From assembly GCA_947496145.1 (NCBI GenBank), contig CANMBS010000016.1, forward strand, positions 41,838 through 105,837: 64,000 nt of DNA. The letters are read 5' to 3'. Shown piece after piece: positions 45,216 through 53,378 of this stretch (positions within the stretch are counted from its first letter, which is position 1; every line of letters begins with the position of its first letter). Source of the stretch: an uncultured Pseudovibrio sp. Its GTDB lineage: Bacteria > Pseudomonadota > Alphaproteobacteria > Rhizobiales > Stappiaceae. The position numbers were made by a program, and so were the translations under genes. The notes under the pieces were generated by a model. It was not told where the DNA came from. It did not search any database and worked only from the letters and a program-made list of their open reading frames with translations.

Positions 45216-46274
45216 TCAGGATTGACGTTTCCAGAACGCGAACTGAAACCCGATAACAAGCTGACGTAACCCAATCGCGGCTCCTCCAATAATAGAGAGC
45301 ATGACAACGGGCGCACTGATGGCAAGTGTGGAGAAAGCTGAAATACCCTGCCCTACTGTGCAACCCAAAGCGATAACACCGCCGGTTCCCATCAGGAAGC
45401 CACCTAGAATCTGGCGGCGAAGCTCGCGTGGATCATCGCAGGCCTCCCAGCGGAAATGGCCTTTGATCAGAGAGCCGAGGAACGCACCACCCAACACACC
45501 AGCAACAGAGCCAACCGCAAAGGACAGACCGCCGCCCGACGCTGTCATAAGATACATGAGGGTATCACCAACCGGCACAGTAAAAGAATGGCTGGCAACC
45601 GGGATTGCTTCAAAACTCTCCACAAAGAGATAGGTGGTCGTGAGCCAGCCTATTATAATCGCAGATGCAACGGCAAGTGATGCGATTATCGCGCGGGGCG
45701 TTTTAAGGAACTCCCGATTGCCAAGCGCAAATAGGCCGATACCTGCGGCGATGAGCAGAGCAATGGCAAGCTCTGGTACCTGAAACGTCTGGGCAAGGCG
45801 GTGAGCTATCCCTGCGGAGCTGGCAGTTGTGGTTTCCGGTGGGAAGAAAAAGGTGCGCGCATAGGCTGTTGGACCACCCACTGCCATGGCTGCTGAAATG
45901 GCGATGACCAGTGAGAGCACGAAGTAGCGCATGTCTCCTCCACCCAGTCTGGCAAGTGCGCCGAACCCGCAGGAGCCTGCTATGGCCATTCCGTACCCAA
46001 ACATCAGGCCGCCAATGATGCAGGCCCATGGGTTCCAGCTTTGAGTGAGGTAAATGGTTTCTTCAAGTGCAATCACGCCCTGACCGGCGAGCAAGAAGGT
46101 TGCGGCGATAGAAAGCGAAATCGTAAAGGCCCACATGCGCATACGGAGCCATTCTTTACCGTAGAGCGCGTCTTCGATTGCACCGAGCGTGCAGAACCGA
46201 CCCAGCCTTGCAGCAAGGCCAAGCAGAACGCCACCCGCAAGGCCTGCGAGTGCCGCCAATATATCCTCTGACAT
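45216..46274 (-). CDS. soxT: YeeE/YedE-family sulfur transporter, SoxT
   Basis: About 352 residues, roughly nine to ten hydrophobic helices. Three conserved Cys motifs are visible: LGRFCTLGAI near the N-terminus, IAGSCGFGALARLGGG, and IALGCTVGQG near the C-terminus. These match the YeeE/YedE sulfur permease fold (thiosulfate uptake). In Paracoccus soxT precedes soxRS. It is probably transcribed with soxR, 38 nt upstream. The ATG at 46274 follows GGGAGGGATC. Whether it imports thiosulfate or moves sulfur intermediates is unknown. Confidence 0.85.
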   Translation of the reverse strand: MSEDILAALAGLAGGVLLGLAARLGRFCTLGAIEDALYGKEWLRMRMWAFTISLSIAATFLLAGQGVIALEETIYLTQSWNPWACIIGGLMFGYGMAIAGSCGFGALARLGGGDMRYFVLSLVIAISAAMAVGGPTAYARTFFFPPETTTASSAGIAHRLAQTFQVPELAIALLIAAGIGLFALGNREFLKTPRAIIASLAVASAIIIGWLTTTYLFVESFEAIPVASHSFTVPVGDTLMYLMTASGGGLSFAVGSVAGVLGGAFLGSLIKGHFRWEACDDPRELRRQILGGFLMGTGGVIALGCTVGQGISAFSTLAISAPVVMLSIIGGAAIGLRQLVIGFQFAFWKRQS

Positions 46275-46312
46275 TTGATCCCTCCCAAGACCAAAACATC
46301 GGAGCAACTTTT

Positions 46313-46660
46313 TTATGATTTGTCGTCTTGTCCGGCGCAGAACAACTCAAAAATCAGGTCGAGGACCCGACGCGCCCGCTCGTCTTTGATGCTGTAATAA
46401 ACTGCCTTACCATCCCGTCGGCAATTCACCAGACCATCCAAACGCAGGCGCGCAAGCTGTTGACTGACCGCAGACTGACGTGACGACAGCAGTTGCTCCA
46501 GTTCCGTTACCGACTTTTCACCGGTAACCAGATGACACAGGATCATCAATCGACCTTCATGTGTCAATGCCTTAAGGAAATCAGTTGCGTCCTTGGCATG
46601 ACCTATCAGGTTCTCGATGTCTTCTTCTTTCATCCCACGTGTAATCATGGGTATAGCCAT
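46313..46660 (-). CDS. soxR: ArsR-family repressor SoxR (persulfide sensor type)
   Basis: A 115-residue winged-helix repressor with recognition region LLSSRQSAVSQQLARLRLDG. Cysteines are at 42 (LMILCHL), 80 (VNCRRDG) and 108 (FELFCAG). Cys42 and Cys108 sit where BigR/SqrR-family sensors form a di- or tetrasulfide upon exposure to persulfide, releasing DNA. It is the expected repressor of the sox operons: ATTC-N8-GAAT operators lie upstream of soxV and soxX. The first ATG is used; ATGs at residues 5 and 10 are alternatives with no better ribosome site. Confidence 0.88.
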   Translation of the reverse strand: MAIPMITRGMKEEDIENLIGHAKDATDFLKALTHEGRLMILCHLVTGEKSVTELEQLLSSRQSAVSQQLARLRLDGLVNCRRDGKAVYYSIKDERARRVLDLIFELFCAGQDDKS

Positions 46661-46698
46661 TAAACCAAATCCTGCACAACATTCGGAGTGGGATAAGT

Positions 46699-46735
46699 AA
46701 GGCCAGTTTTACTATACACGAATAAAGCTGGCCTT
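46699..46735. terminator. Hairpin between soxR and the GlcG-like gene
   Basis: AAGGCCAGTTTTA and TAAAGCTGGCCTT form a 13-bp stem with one G-U pair and an 11-nt loop. No strong T run flanks it. It lies between two minus-strand genes and could end the soxS/glcG-like transcript before soxR. Confidence 0.5.
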
Positions 46736-46806
46736 GGAGTACACCAATTAGTCGGTGGCATACGCCGATTGCAATTGATTTGCAACCGCTCTGCACAGGT
46801 CCGTGC

Positions 46807-47313
46807 TTAGAAGTCGAGGAAATCGGCTATGATCTCAAGCCCCTTTTTTGCGCATTCCTCGTCAATCTTAGGTGAAGGTGCACCAGAAACACCGACCCCA
46901 CCAGTGATCACTCCGGCAGATTCGATGGGCAAGCCACCTCCAAGAGCCACGGCACCGGGAATATCGCGCAGGCCCGCAGAGAGGTTACCTGCTTTGATTT
47001 CCTCTTGAATTTCAAGGGTAGACCCACGGAAACTAACTGCTGTCCAGGCTTTGCCGCGTGCGGTGTTGACTGTGTGAACGCCTGCATAACGATCACGAAT
47101 CGCAGCTTGTGTCTGACCGAAGCGATCAACCACCACAGCAGAGACCTGATAGCCTTCTTTGCGGCAGGCTTCCATAGTTGAAACCGCCAGTTTCATTGCG
47201 ATTTCGGGCTTTAAAGATTTGAAGGTGACGAAGGCTGACTCATCTTCTGCGTGTACCACGCTGAAACCTGCGGACAAGGCAAGCATAACTGCCCCAGAGA
47301 TTAGTGTTTTCAT
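46807..47313 (-). CDS. Periplasmic GlcG/HbpS-like heme-binding family protein
   Basis: A 168-residue protein with a Sec signal peptide (MKTLISGAVMLALSAGFSVVHA) and a GlcG/HbpS (PF03928) domain: KEGYQVSAVVVDRFGQTQAAIRDR, ARGKAWTAVSFR, GGGLPIESAGVITGGVGVSGA. The family includes the heme-degrading/redox-sensing HbpS and many proteins of unknown role. Its place between soxR and soxS is not part of the usual Paracoccus order. Possible roles are handling heme for the many Sox cytochromes or a redox-sensing job; both are inference. Confidence 0.8.
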   Translation of the reverse strand: MKTLISGAVMLALSAGFSVVHAEDESAFVTFKSLKPEIAMKLAVSTMEACRKEGYQVSAVVVDRFGQTQAAIRDRYAGVHTVNTARGKAWTAVSFRGSTLEIQEEIKAGNLSAGLRDIPGAVALGGGLPIESAGVITGGVGVSGAPSPKIDEECAKKGLEIIADFLDF

Positions 47314-47376
47314 GAAAACTTCCCAGTTAAATATGACACTGTTTGTGTGGGTTGAATGAATTTCGTTTGGCTATTT

Positions 47377-47736
47377 TCATCGCACGGATTGCAGCATGCG
47401 ATTGAGCAAAGGATAGAAAAAGTCTTCGCCCGGATAGCCTTCAAGCCGCTGTACTTCGGCACCGTCAATCAAGAGAATAAAGGTTGGGGTCAGGCGGGCT
47501 TTGCTTTTTAAAGTCACACCTTCAGGGAGAGCATCATCAATGTCCAGACGCAGCAGCGGGGCTTGTTTTCCCTCTGCGGTTTTACTGTAAGCAACGCCAA
47601 TTTCTTCCTCCCAACGTTCGCACCAGGGACAGATTTCATCCTCGACAAGAAGCAGTTGTGTGCTCGCTTCCGACGGGATAGCCTTCATTAAGATAAGGGC
47701 GAAAACGGCCAATAAGACCCAGCCTGAAATTCTCAT
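47377..47736 (-). CDS. soxS: SoxS, periplasmic thioredoxin-like protein
   Basis: About 119 residues with an N-terminal hydrophobic signal anchor (SGWVLLAVFALILM) and a thioredoxin fold with CPWC at residues 36-39 (DEICPWCERWEEE), then the cis-Pro segment LTPTFILLIDG. SoxS in Paracoccus keeps SoxYZ in its active reduced form. ATG at 47736 is used; a TTG 18 nt upstream is possible. It is divergent from soxV with a palindromic operator between them. Confidence 0.85.
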   Translation of the reverse strand: MRISGWVLLAVFALILMKAIPSEASTQLLLVEDEICPWCERWEEEIGVAYSKTAEGKQAPLLRLDIDDALPEGVTLKSKARLTPTFILLIDGAEVQRLEGYPGEDFFYPLLNRMLQSVR

Positions 47737-47775
47737 GATATCCACGATTGACAATTTGAACTCTATGATATCTAA

Positions 47776-47795
47776 ATATTCTAATAATAGAATAT
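47776..47795. promoter_or_regulatory. Candidate SoxR operator between soxS and soxV
   Basis: ATATTCTA, four bases, TAGAATAT: a perfect 8-bp inverted repeat containing ATTC-N8-GAAT at 47778-47793. It lies in the divergent promoter region, 20 nt before the preferred soxV start. This matches the operator pattern reported for SqrR-type persulfide-sensing repressors. Confidence 0.65.
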
Positions 47796-47814
47796 GTTTT
47801 TAGCAAGTGTTCAA

Positions 47815-48552
47815 ATGTACCCAGATCTCACTCTTATCGCTGCGGGAAGTGCCGGACTTTTATCATTCCTTTCACCTTGTATCCTGCCAATCGTGCCATT
47901 CTATCTTTGTTATATCGCCGGGATTGGTATGAACGAACTGTCCGGCGACGGCATGTCACCAGCCATTCAACGACGCATTGTTTTTACGTCCTTTTTCTTT
48001 TCCGCTGGCATCCTCACAATCTTTGTTGGTCTGGGAGCGACAGCAACAGTTTTCGGGCAGATGCTGCGGGACTGGTTTGATGTGATGCGTTACATCGCGG
48101 CCTCTGTCATCTTGTTACTGGGCTTGCATTTCACCGGCATTTTACGCCTCAACATCCTGCTGCGCGAAGCACGGTTGGATAGCTCGTCTGCGCCAGCGGG
48201 TATCTTTGGAGCCTATCTGGTTGGGCTGGCGTTTGCGTTTGGCTGGACACCTTGTGTGGGTCCGGTGCTTGCAGCGATTTTGATTACAGCCGGGGCCAGT
48301 GACGATGTTTCTCAGGGGATGCTGCTGCTGCTCGCTTACGGAATTGGCATGACGTTGCCATTCATTCTGGCGGCATTCTTTTCTAGGCCCTTCCTGAATT
48401 TTATGGCCCGTTTTCGGAGGTATCTGGGAGCGATCGAAAAGGGCATGGGGGTTCTTCTGATCCTGTTTGCAGTGTTGATCGGGACCAACAGTGTCTCCTG
48501 GATTGCCGAGCAAATGATCAAGTATGTACCAGGTTTGACGTCACTCAGTTAA
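47815..48552 (+). CDS. soxV: SoxV, CcdA-like membrane electron transfer protein
   Basis: About 245 residues, six membrane helices of the CcdA/DsbD-beta fold. The redox cysteines are in LLSFLSPCILPIVP and FGWTPCVGPVLAA. It carries electrons from cytosolic thioredoxin to periplasmic SoxW and SoxS. I chose ATG 47815 because MYPDLTLIAAGSAGLLSFL is the usual CcdA N-terminus and the ATG at 47794 lies inside the operator; neither has a good Shine-Dalgarno. A hairpin (48551-48580) separates it from soxW. Confidence 0.88.
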   Translation: MYPDLTLIAAGSAGLLSFLSPCILPIVPFYLCYIAGIGMNELSGDGMSPAIQRRIVFTSFFFSAGILTIFVGLGATATVFGQMLRDWFDVMRYIAASVILLLGLHFTGILRLNILLREARLDSSSAPAGIFGAYLVGLAFAFGWTPCVGPVLAAILITAGASDDVSQGMLLLLAYGIGMTLPFILAAFFSRPFLNFMARFRRYLGAIEKGMGVLLILFAVLIGTNSVSWIAEQMIKYVPGLTSLS

Positions 48553-48580
48553 GGCAGTTCACCTGAAATAAGACTGCCTT
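48551..48580 (+). terminator. Hairpin between soxV and soxW
   Basis: AAGGCAGT (48551-48558) pairs with ACTGCCTT (48573-48580) over 8 bp, loop 14 nt, beginning inside the soxV stop codon. It has no T run, so processing or partial attenuation is more likely than full termination. Confidence 0.4.
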
Positions 48581-48627
48581 TGAATTGCTTTGCGTTTCTT
48601 TGAGCAGGAGCGCTTTAGGGGGGAACA

Positions 48628-49200
48628 ATGTTTAAAAAACTAATACTTGCTGCTGCGATGATCGTCGCCAGCATAACCATGAGCTTTGCTGAGGTTGGAG
48701 AGGATGGTCTTCATAAGCAGCCATGGCTTCGCCTGACTTTCAAGGACCTGAGAGAAGACCTTGCCGCGGCCACTGAAGAAGGCAAGCGCATGGTCATTTT
48801 GTTTGAGCAGCGCGGCTGTATCTATTGCTCACGGTTACATGAAAATGTTTTCAGTGATGCGGAAGTTCGCAAGTTTATTGAAGACAACTATTTCGTCGTG
48901 CAGATGAACCTTTTCGGTGATGAGGAAGTGACAGACTTTGACGGTGATGTTCAAACCGAAAAGGACATTGCCCGTAAGTGGGGCGTTGTCTTCACCCCCA
49001 CCTTCCTGTTTCTGCCTGAAGAGGTTGGCGAAGGGAAGAGCGCTGGCACGGCATCTGTGCAAACCATGCCCGGTTCATTTGGCAAATGGACGACGCTGAA
49101 CATGCTGCGCTGGGTTAAACTAAAGGGCTATGACGGCGACGAACATTTTCAAAAATTTCATGCACGTGAGTTTTTGAAGCAAAAAGCGGCCTCAGAATAG
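48628..49200 (+). CDS. soxW: SoxW, periplasmic thioredoxin
   Basis: A 190-residue secreted thioredoxin. The signal peptide spans about residues 1-21 (LILAAAMIVASITMSFAEV). The redox motif CIYC is at residues 64-67 in EQRGCIYCSRLHEN, and the cis-Pro lies in VVFTPTFLFLP. SoxW takes electrons from SoxV and is thought to reactivate SoxYZ cysteine adducts. The ATG at 48628 follows a GGGGGGAA ribosome site. Confidence 0.88.
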   Translation: MFKKLILAAAMIVASITMSFAEVGEDGLHKQPWLRLTFKDLREDLAAATEEGKRMVILFEQRGCIYCSRLHENVFSDAEVRKFIEDNYFVVQMNLFGDEEVTDFDGDVQTEKDIARKWGVVFTPTFLFLPEEVGEGKSAGTASVQTMPGSFGKWTTLNMLRWVKLKGYDGDEHFQKFHAREFLKQKAASE

Positions 49201-49243
49201 CGTTTCCACTCAAGCTGTTAGACTAAGGTTCATATATTAACAT

Positions 49244-49259
49244 ATTCAATTATGTGAAT
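49244..49259. promoter_or_regulatory. Candidate SoxR operator upstream of soxX
   Basis: An exact ATTC-N8-GAAT motif, 70 bp before the soxX ATG in an AT-rich gap after soxW. It has the same arms and spacing as the site between soxS and soxV, which suggests the structural sox genes have their own SoxR-controlled promoter. Confidence 0.65.
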
Positions 49260-49328
49260 TTTAAGTTGAGTGTTTCTACGTACCCGAGTAGCATTAAATA
49301 ATTGAATCGCTTTAATTGGGAGGGAGCA

Positions 49329-49787
49329 ATGAAGGCGATTGCCAAAACGATAGCGGCTGCAACGCTGCTCATTTCTGGGAGTGCCGTTGCCGGAGTTGTT
49401 GCTCCAGGTAACGTTCAATTTGTTGAAGCAACTGTGCCAGTCTCCTTGACTGGCATGGCAGGTGACCCTGCTAAGGGACGGAAATGGTTCACCAACCGCA
49501 AACTGGGAAACTGCCTTGCATGTCATGCCAATGACGACCTTTCTGAGGAGCAGTTCCACGGTGAAATCGGTCCTTATCTTCAAGGTGTGGGAGACACCTA
49601 TAGTGAGGGCGAGCTGCGTGCCATTGTTATCAACTCGAAGGAAGTCTTCGGGGAAATGACAATTATGCCAGCCTTTTACAAAACTGAAGGTTTGAACCGG
49701 GTGGCCAGGAAGTTTGCAGGAAAGACAATTCTTTCGGCAGAACAAGTTGAAGATATCGTCGCTTATCTGGCGACACTAAAGGAATAG
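49329..49787 (+). CDS. soxX: SoxX, monoheme cytochrome c subunit of SoxXA
   Basis: A 152-residue periplasmic cytochrome. The signal peptide ends near residue 21 (TIAAATLLISGSAVAG). Heme motif CLACH is at residues 62-66 and the distal Met ligand is in TIMPAFYKTEGLNRVA. With SoxA it attaches thiosulfate to the SoxY cysteine, accepting two electrons. ATG at 49329 has GGGAGGGAG upstream. It is the first structural sox gene; a SoxR-type operator lies before it. Confidence 0.92.
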   Translation: MKAIAKTIAAATLLISGSAVAGVVAPGNVQFVEATVPVSLTGMAGDPAKGRKWFTNRKLGNCLACHANDDLSEEQFHGEIGPYLQGVGDTYSEGELRAIVINSKEVFGEMTIMPAFYKTEGLNRVARKFAGKTILSAEQVEDIVAYLATLKE

Positions 49788-49800
49788 GCGCATTCGCCTT

Positions 49801-49837
49801 GAGTGTGGTGCGCCATACTGAGTGATGCACCACACTC
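49801..49837 (+). terminator. Hairpin between soxX and soxY
   Basis: GAGTGTGGTGC (49801-49811) pairs perfectly with GCACCACACTC (49827-49837), loop 15 nt. It sits in the 128-bp gap and has no T run, so it may serve as an mRNA-processing or stability element. Confidence 0.45.
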
Positions 49838-49915
49838 TAAACTATTGCTTAAGCGTGGTTTCTTCGAGAATTGCTTTGCATTTTCGGGGACACGCTCCAA
49901 GGAGGACTTTTAATA

Positions 49916-50350
49916 ATGACTGTTACCAGACGTGAAGCGCTTGGTTTGGCAGTTGGAGGCGTAGCGGCTCTGACGACACTGCGTTTCTCCGCACCAGCTC
50001 TTGCAACAGGCAATGCTGTTGAAGAGGCAATTATGAAGTTTACTGGCGGTGTAAAACCAGGAGAAGGCGACATCACCATTGGTGCGCCAGAGATTGCTGA
50101 GAACGGAAACACAGTTCCGATTGACGTGTCTGCTCCGGGTGCTGCCTCAATCATGCTGCTTGCAGCGGGCAACCCAAGCCCGGGTGTTGCGACCTTCCAT
50201 TTCAGCGCGCTTTCAGGCGCACAGGAAGCGAAAACCCGTATTCGCCTTGCAAAGACACAAGACATTATTGCCGTTGCGAAGATGCAGGATGGTTCTGCCA
50301 TCACAACAAAGCGCAGCGTAAAGGTCACCATTGGTGGCTGTGGCGGTTAA
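49916..50350 (+). CDS. soxY: SoxY, sulfur-carrying subunit of SoxYZ
   Basis: A 144-residue protein with a Tat signal peptide (TRREALGLAVGGVAALTTL). The mature part is an immunoglobulin-like domain, ending in the flexible GGCGG arm; Cys142 carries the sulfur substrate between Sox enzymes. ATG at 49916 has AAGGAGGAC 9 nt upstream. It is coupled to soxZ, 22 nt downstream. Export as a folded SoxYZ pair through Tat is known for the family. Confidence 0.95.
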   Translation: MTVTRREALGLAVGGVAALTTLRFSAPALATGNAVEEAIMKFTGGVKPGEGDITIGAPEIAENGNTVPIDVSAPGAASIMLLAAGNPSPGVATFHFSALSGAQEAKTRIRLAKTQDIIAVAKMQDGSAITTKRSVKVTIGGCGG

Positions 50351-50372
50351 TTAAGGAAGGCATCGAAACACT

Positions 50373-50702
50373 ATGGCAAAGGTTAAACCCCGCGTAAAAG
50401 TTCCCAAAAAGGCAAGCCCTAATGAGGTCGTGACCATTAAAACACTGATCTCGCACCCAATGGAATCCGGTCAGCGTAAAGACAAGAAGACTGGTGAGAT
50501 CATTCCGCGCAAGATCATTAATAAGTTTTCAGCCAGCTTCAATGGTGAGCCGGTGTTCATGGCAGACATTGAACCTTCTGTTTCTGCAAACCCTTACATT
50601 GAGTTTCAGATGCGGGTTCCGGAAAGCGGTGCGGTTCGCTTTGAATGGACGGATGATGACGGCTCCGTCTACGACTTAGAGAAAAAAATCAAAGTCGCCT
50701 AG
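50373..50702 (+). CDS. soxZ: SoxZ, partner subunit of SoxYZ
   Basis: A 109-residue protein without a signal peptide, expected to ride out with SoxY by the Tat system. RVKVPKKASPNEVVTIKTLISHPMESG and the FSASFNGEPVFMADIEPSVSANPY segment are typical of SoxZ. It has an immunoglobulin-like beta-sandwich and supports SoxY. Start after TTAAGGAAGG. Confidence 0.94.
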   Translation: MAKVKPRVKVPKKASPNEVVTIKTLISHPMESGQRKDKKTGEIIPRKIINKFSASFNGEPVFMADIEPSVSANPYIEFQMRVPESGAVRFEWTDDDGSVYDLEKKIKVA

Positions 50703-50729
50703 AACACCATTCTTTGGGAGGAGAAGGGT

Positions 50730-51572
50730 ATGAAAAGGACGGTTTCACTACTCGTTGGGGGGCTTTTCTGTAGTGCAATCAGCACAGCCGCAATTGCCGA
50801 TGACGGACGCGAACTTGTTATCGACGGGCAGACCATAGCAACTACAGCACCTGTGCCGGATGATCATCCGCTGGACGAGATTATCTCTGGCTGGCGGTTC
50901 CGCTCAGCAGAAACTCAGGCGCTGCAAATGGATGACTTTGAAAATCCTGCATTTGTAGCCATCGAGTATGCCGAGGAGCTTTGGGAGACACCCGCCGGGG
51001 CATCCAATCAGTCCTGCGCAGATTGTCATGGAGACGCGGACAGCTTTACTGGTCTGCGCGCCAAGCTGCCGCGCTGGAATGAGGAGATGGGCAAGCCTGC
51101 GACGCTGGAAATGCTGATCAACGCATCCATTGAAACGCATCAGGGCGCGAAACCATGGAAATGGGAGAGTGCTGAGATGCTGGCAATGACGGCTCTGATC
51201 GGATTGCAGTCTCGCGGAATGGCTGTTGCCATGGAGACAGACGGCCCGATGACTGACTGGATCAAGAAGGGTGAAGAGCTTTATTACACCCGTATTGGCC
51301 AGTTGGACATTGCCTGTGCCAATTGCCATGAAGACAATTACGGCAACATGATCCGCGCTGACCACTTAAGTCAGGGGCAGGTGAACGGTTTCCCTGTTTA
51401 CCGCCTCAAGTGGGGTAGTCTGGGGTCCATACATCGCCGCTTCAAGGGCTGTATGGATCAGGTGCGTGCTGAACCATACAAGCGTGGCAGCGATGAGTTC
51501 ATCGCTTTGGAGGCTTATGTGGTCTCTCGCGGGATGGGACTCTCAGTCGAGACCCCATCTGTACGAAACTAA
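50730..51572 (+). CDS. soxA: SoxA, diheme cytochrome c subunit of SoxXA
   Basis: A 280-residue periplasmic protein with Sec signal peptide (SLLVGGLFCSAISTAAIA). Two heme motifs, CADCH at residues 96-100 and CANCH at 196-200, so this is the diheme form. Cys241 in RRFKGCMDQVRAEPY is the active-site heme ligand that becomes cysteine persulfide in the family. With SoxX it conjugates thiosulfate to SoxYZ. Start after GGGAGGAGAAGG. Confidence 0.94.
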   Translation: MKRTVSLLVGGLFCSAISTAAIADDGRELVIDGQTIATTAPVPDDHPLDEIISGWRFRSAETQALQMDDFENPAFVAIEYAEELWETPAGASNQSCADCHGDADSFTGLRAKLPRWNEEMGKPATLEMLINASIETHQGAKPWKWESAEMLAMTALIGLQSRGMAVAMETDGPMTDWIKKGEELYYTRIGQLDIACANCHEDNYGNMIRADHLSQGQVNGFPVYRLKWGSLGSIHRRFKGCMDQVRAEPYKRGSDEFIALEAYVVSRGMGLSVETPSVRN

Positions 51573-51579
51573 ATGATTT

Positions 51580-51606
51580 TGGAGGTTGCTCATATGTAGC
51601 AACCTC
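51580..51606 (+). terminator. Hairpin between soxA and soxB
   Basis: GGAGGTTGCT (51580-51589) and AGCAACCTCC (51597-51606) form a perfect 10-bp stem, loop CATATGT. GATTTTTTG follows after about 10 nt. It could be a partial terminator within the operon. Confidence 0.55.
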
Positions 51607-51656
51607 CTGATCTAAAAGATTTTTTGAAATTCATATAACCTACGGAGGGTGCGGAG

Positions 51657-53339
51657 ATGATCTCGCGCCGTGATTTCTTGCAGGCTGGTGTCGCTGCAGC
51701 CGCGATTTTTGGGGCTGGTAATTTTCCGGTTTTGGCTGCGCGTCAATCGCTGACGCAGCACCAACTTCTGGACTTTAACACCACTGGCAATGTGACCATC
51801 ATCCACTTTACGGACTGTCATGCACAAGTGAAGCCTGTCTGGTTCCGTGAACCCTCCGTGAATATAGGCGTGGGTGCGCAAAAAGGGTTGCTGCCGCACA
51901 TCACAGGTCAGGACCTGCTCAAGGCTTTCAATTACCAAACCGGCACACCAGAAGCCTACGCGCTGACCAGTGAGGACTTTGTCTCATTAGCGCGAAGCTA
52001 CGGCAAAATGGGTGGGCTGGACCGTGTCTCCACCATTGTGAAGGCGATCCGCTCTGAGCGACCTGATGCCCTGTTTCTGGATGGCGGGGATACGTGGCAC
52101 GGTTCCATGACGGCGCTCAAGACTGACGGTCAGGACATGGTCAACCTGATGAATGCACTGAAACCAGACGCCATGACCTCGCACTGGGAGTTCACCTACG
52201 GTATCGATCGCGTTAACGAGATCGTAGATGAACTGCCCTTCCCTTTCCTTGGCGCAAATATCTTTGACAATGAGTGGGATGAACCTGCGTTTGAGCCCTA
52301 CACGATTTTCGAGCGTGGCGGAGCAAAGGTAGCTGTCATTGGGCAGGCTTTCCCTTACATGCCGATTGCAAATCCGGGCTGGATGTTCCCCAACCTGTCC
52401 TTCGGCATTCGCGAAGCCCGTATTCAGGAGATGGTTGAAGAGGTCAAACAAGAAGGGGCCGACGTTGTTGTGCTGCTCAGTCACAACGGCTTTGACGTGG
52501 ATCGTAAGGTAGCGCAACAAGTGTCCGGCATCGATGTGATCCTGAGCGGACACACTCATGACGCTGTGCCAGAGCCGGTGAAGGTTGGCAAGACCATGAT
52601 CATTGCATCCGGTTCCAACGGCAAGTTTGTATCACGTCTTGATCTGGACGTGGACAAAAACGGCATCAAGGATTTTTCCTACAAGCTGATCCCGGTGTTT
52701 TCTGATGTGATTGCGCCAGACCCGGAAATGGCGGCACTGATTGAAAAAGAGCGGGCACCGTTTAAGGCCGAACTGGAAGAAGTTATCGGCACAACAGACA
52801 GCTTGCTTTATCGCCGTGGCAACTTCAACGGCACGTGGGATGATCTGATCTGTCAGGCGCTGATTGAAGAGCGGGATGCGGATATTGCGTTATCTCCGGG
52901 TTTCCGCTGGGGGCCTTCCCTACTGCCGGGTGACAACATCACCCGCGAAGACATCCATAACGCGACCAGCATGACTTACCCGAATGCGTACCGCACTGAA
53001 ATGACCGGTCAGTACCTGCATGAGGTTCTGGAGGACGTGGCAGACAACCTGTTCAACCCGGACCCTTACTACCAGCAGGGCGGCGACATGGTTCGTGTGG
53101 GTGGCATGGGCTACTCCATCGACGTTTCCAAGCCAGTGGGTGAGCGCGTTTCTAACATGACCTTACTAAAAACAGGCGAAGCTATTGATCCTGCCAAAAC
53201 CTATGTGGTTTCGGGCTGGGCCTCTGTTGGAGAGGACACCGAAGGCCCTGAGATCTGGCAGGTGGTTGAAGATTATATCAGCCGCAAAGGCACCATCACA
53301 ATGGACCCCAATTCTACCGTTCGCGTTACAGGCGTGTGA
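51657..53339 (+). CDS. soxB: SoxB, sulfate thioesterase-like hydrolase
   Basis: A 560-residue Tat-exported enzyme (ISRRDFLQAGVAAAAIF) of the 5'-nucleotidase family that binds two Mn2+ ions. It releases sulfate from SoxY-bound thiosulfonate. Metal-site motifs: DCHAQ, DGGDTWHGS, SHWEFTYG, LSHNGF and SGHTHDAVPE. Length is normal. ATG at 51657 follows ACGGAGGGTGCGG. Confidence 0.95.
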   Translation: MISRRDFLQAGVAAAAIFGAGNFPVLAARQSLTQHQLLDFNTTGNVTIIHFTDCHAQVKPVWFREPSVNIGVGAQKGLLPHITGQDLLKAFNYQTGTPEAYALTSEDFVSLARSYGKMGGLDRVSTIVKAIRSERPDALFLDGGDTWHGSMTALKTDGQDMVNLMNALKPDAMTSHWEFTYGIDRVNEIVDELPFPFLGANIFDNEWDEPAFEPYTIFERGGAKVAVIGQAFPYMPIANPGWMFPNLSFGIREARIQEMVEEVKQEGADVVVLLSHNGFDVDRKVAQQVSGIDVILSGHTHDAVPEPVKVGKTMIIASGSNGKFVSRLDLDVDKNGIKDFSYKLIPVFSDVIAPDPEMAALIEKERAPFKAELEEVIGTTDSLLYRRGNFNGTWDDLICQALIEERDADIALSPGFRWGPSLLPGDNITREDIHNATSMTYPNAYRTEMTGQYLHEVLEDVADNLFNPDPYYQQGGDMVRVGGMGYSIDVSKPVGERVSNMTLLKTGEAIDPAKTYVVSGWASVGEDTEGPEIWQVVEDYISRKGTITMDPNSTVRVTGV

Positions 53340-53378
53340 GGCGAACACTTAAAGATTTTAAGATGACGAGTAATTGAC

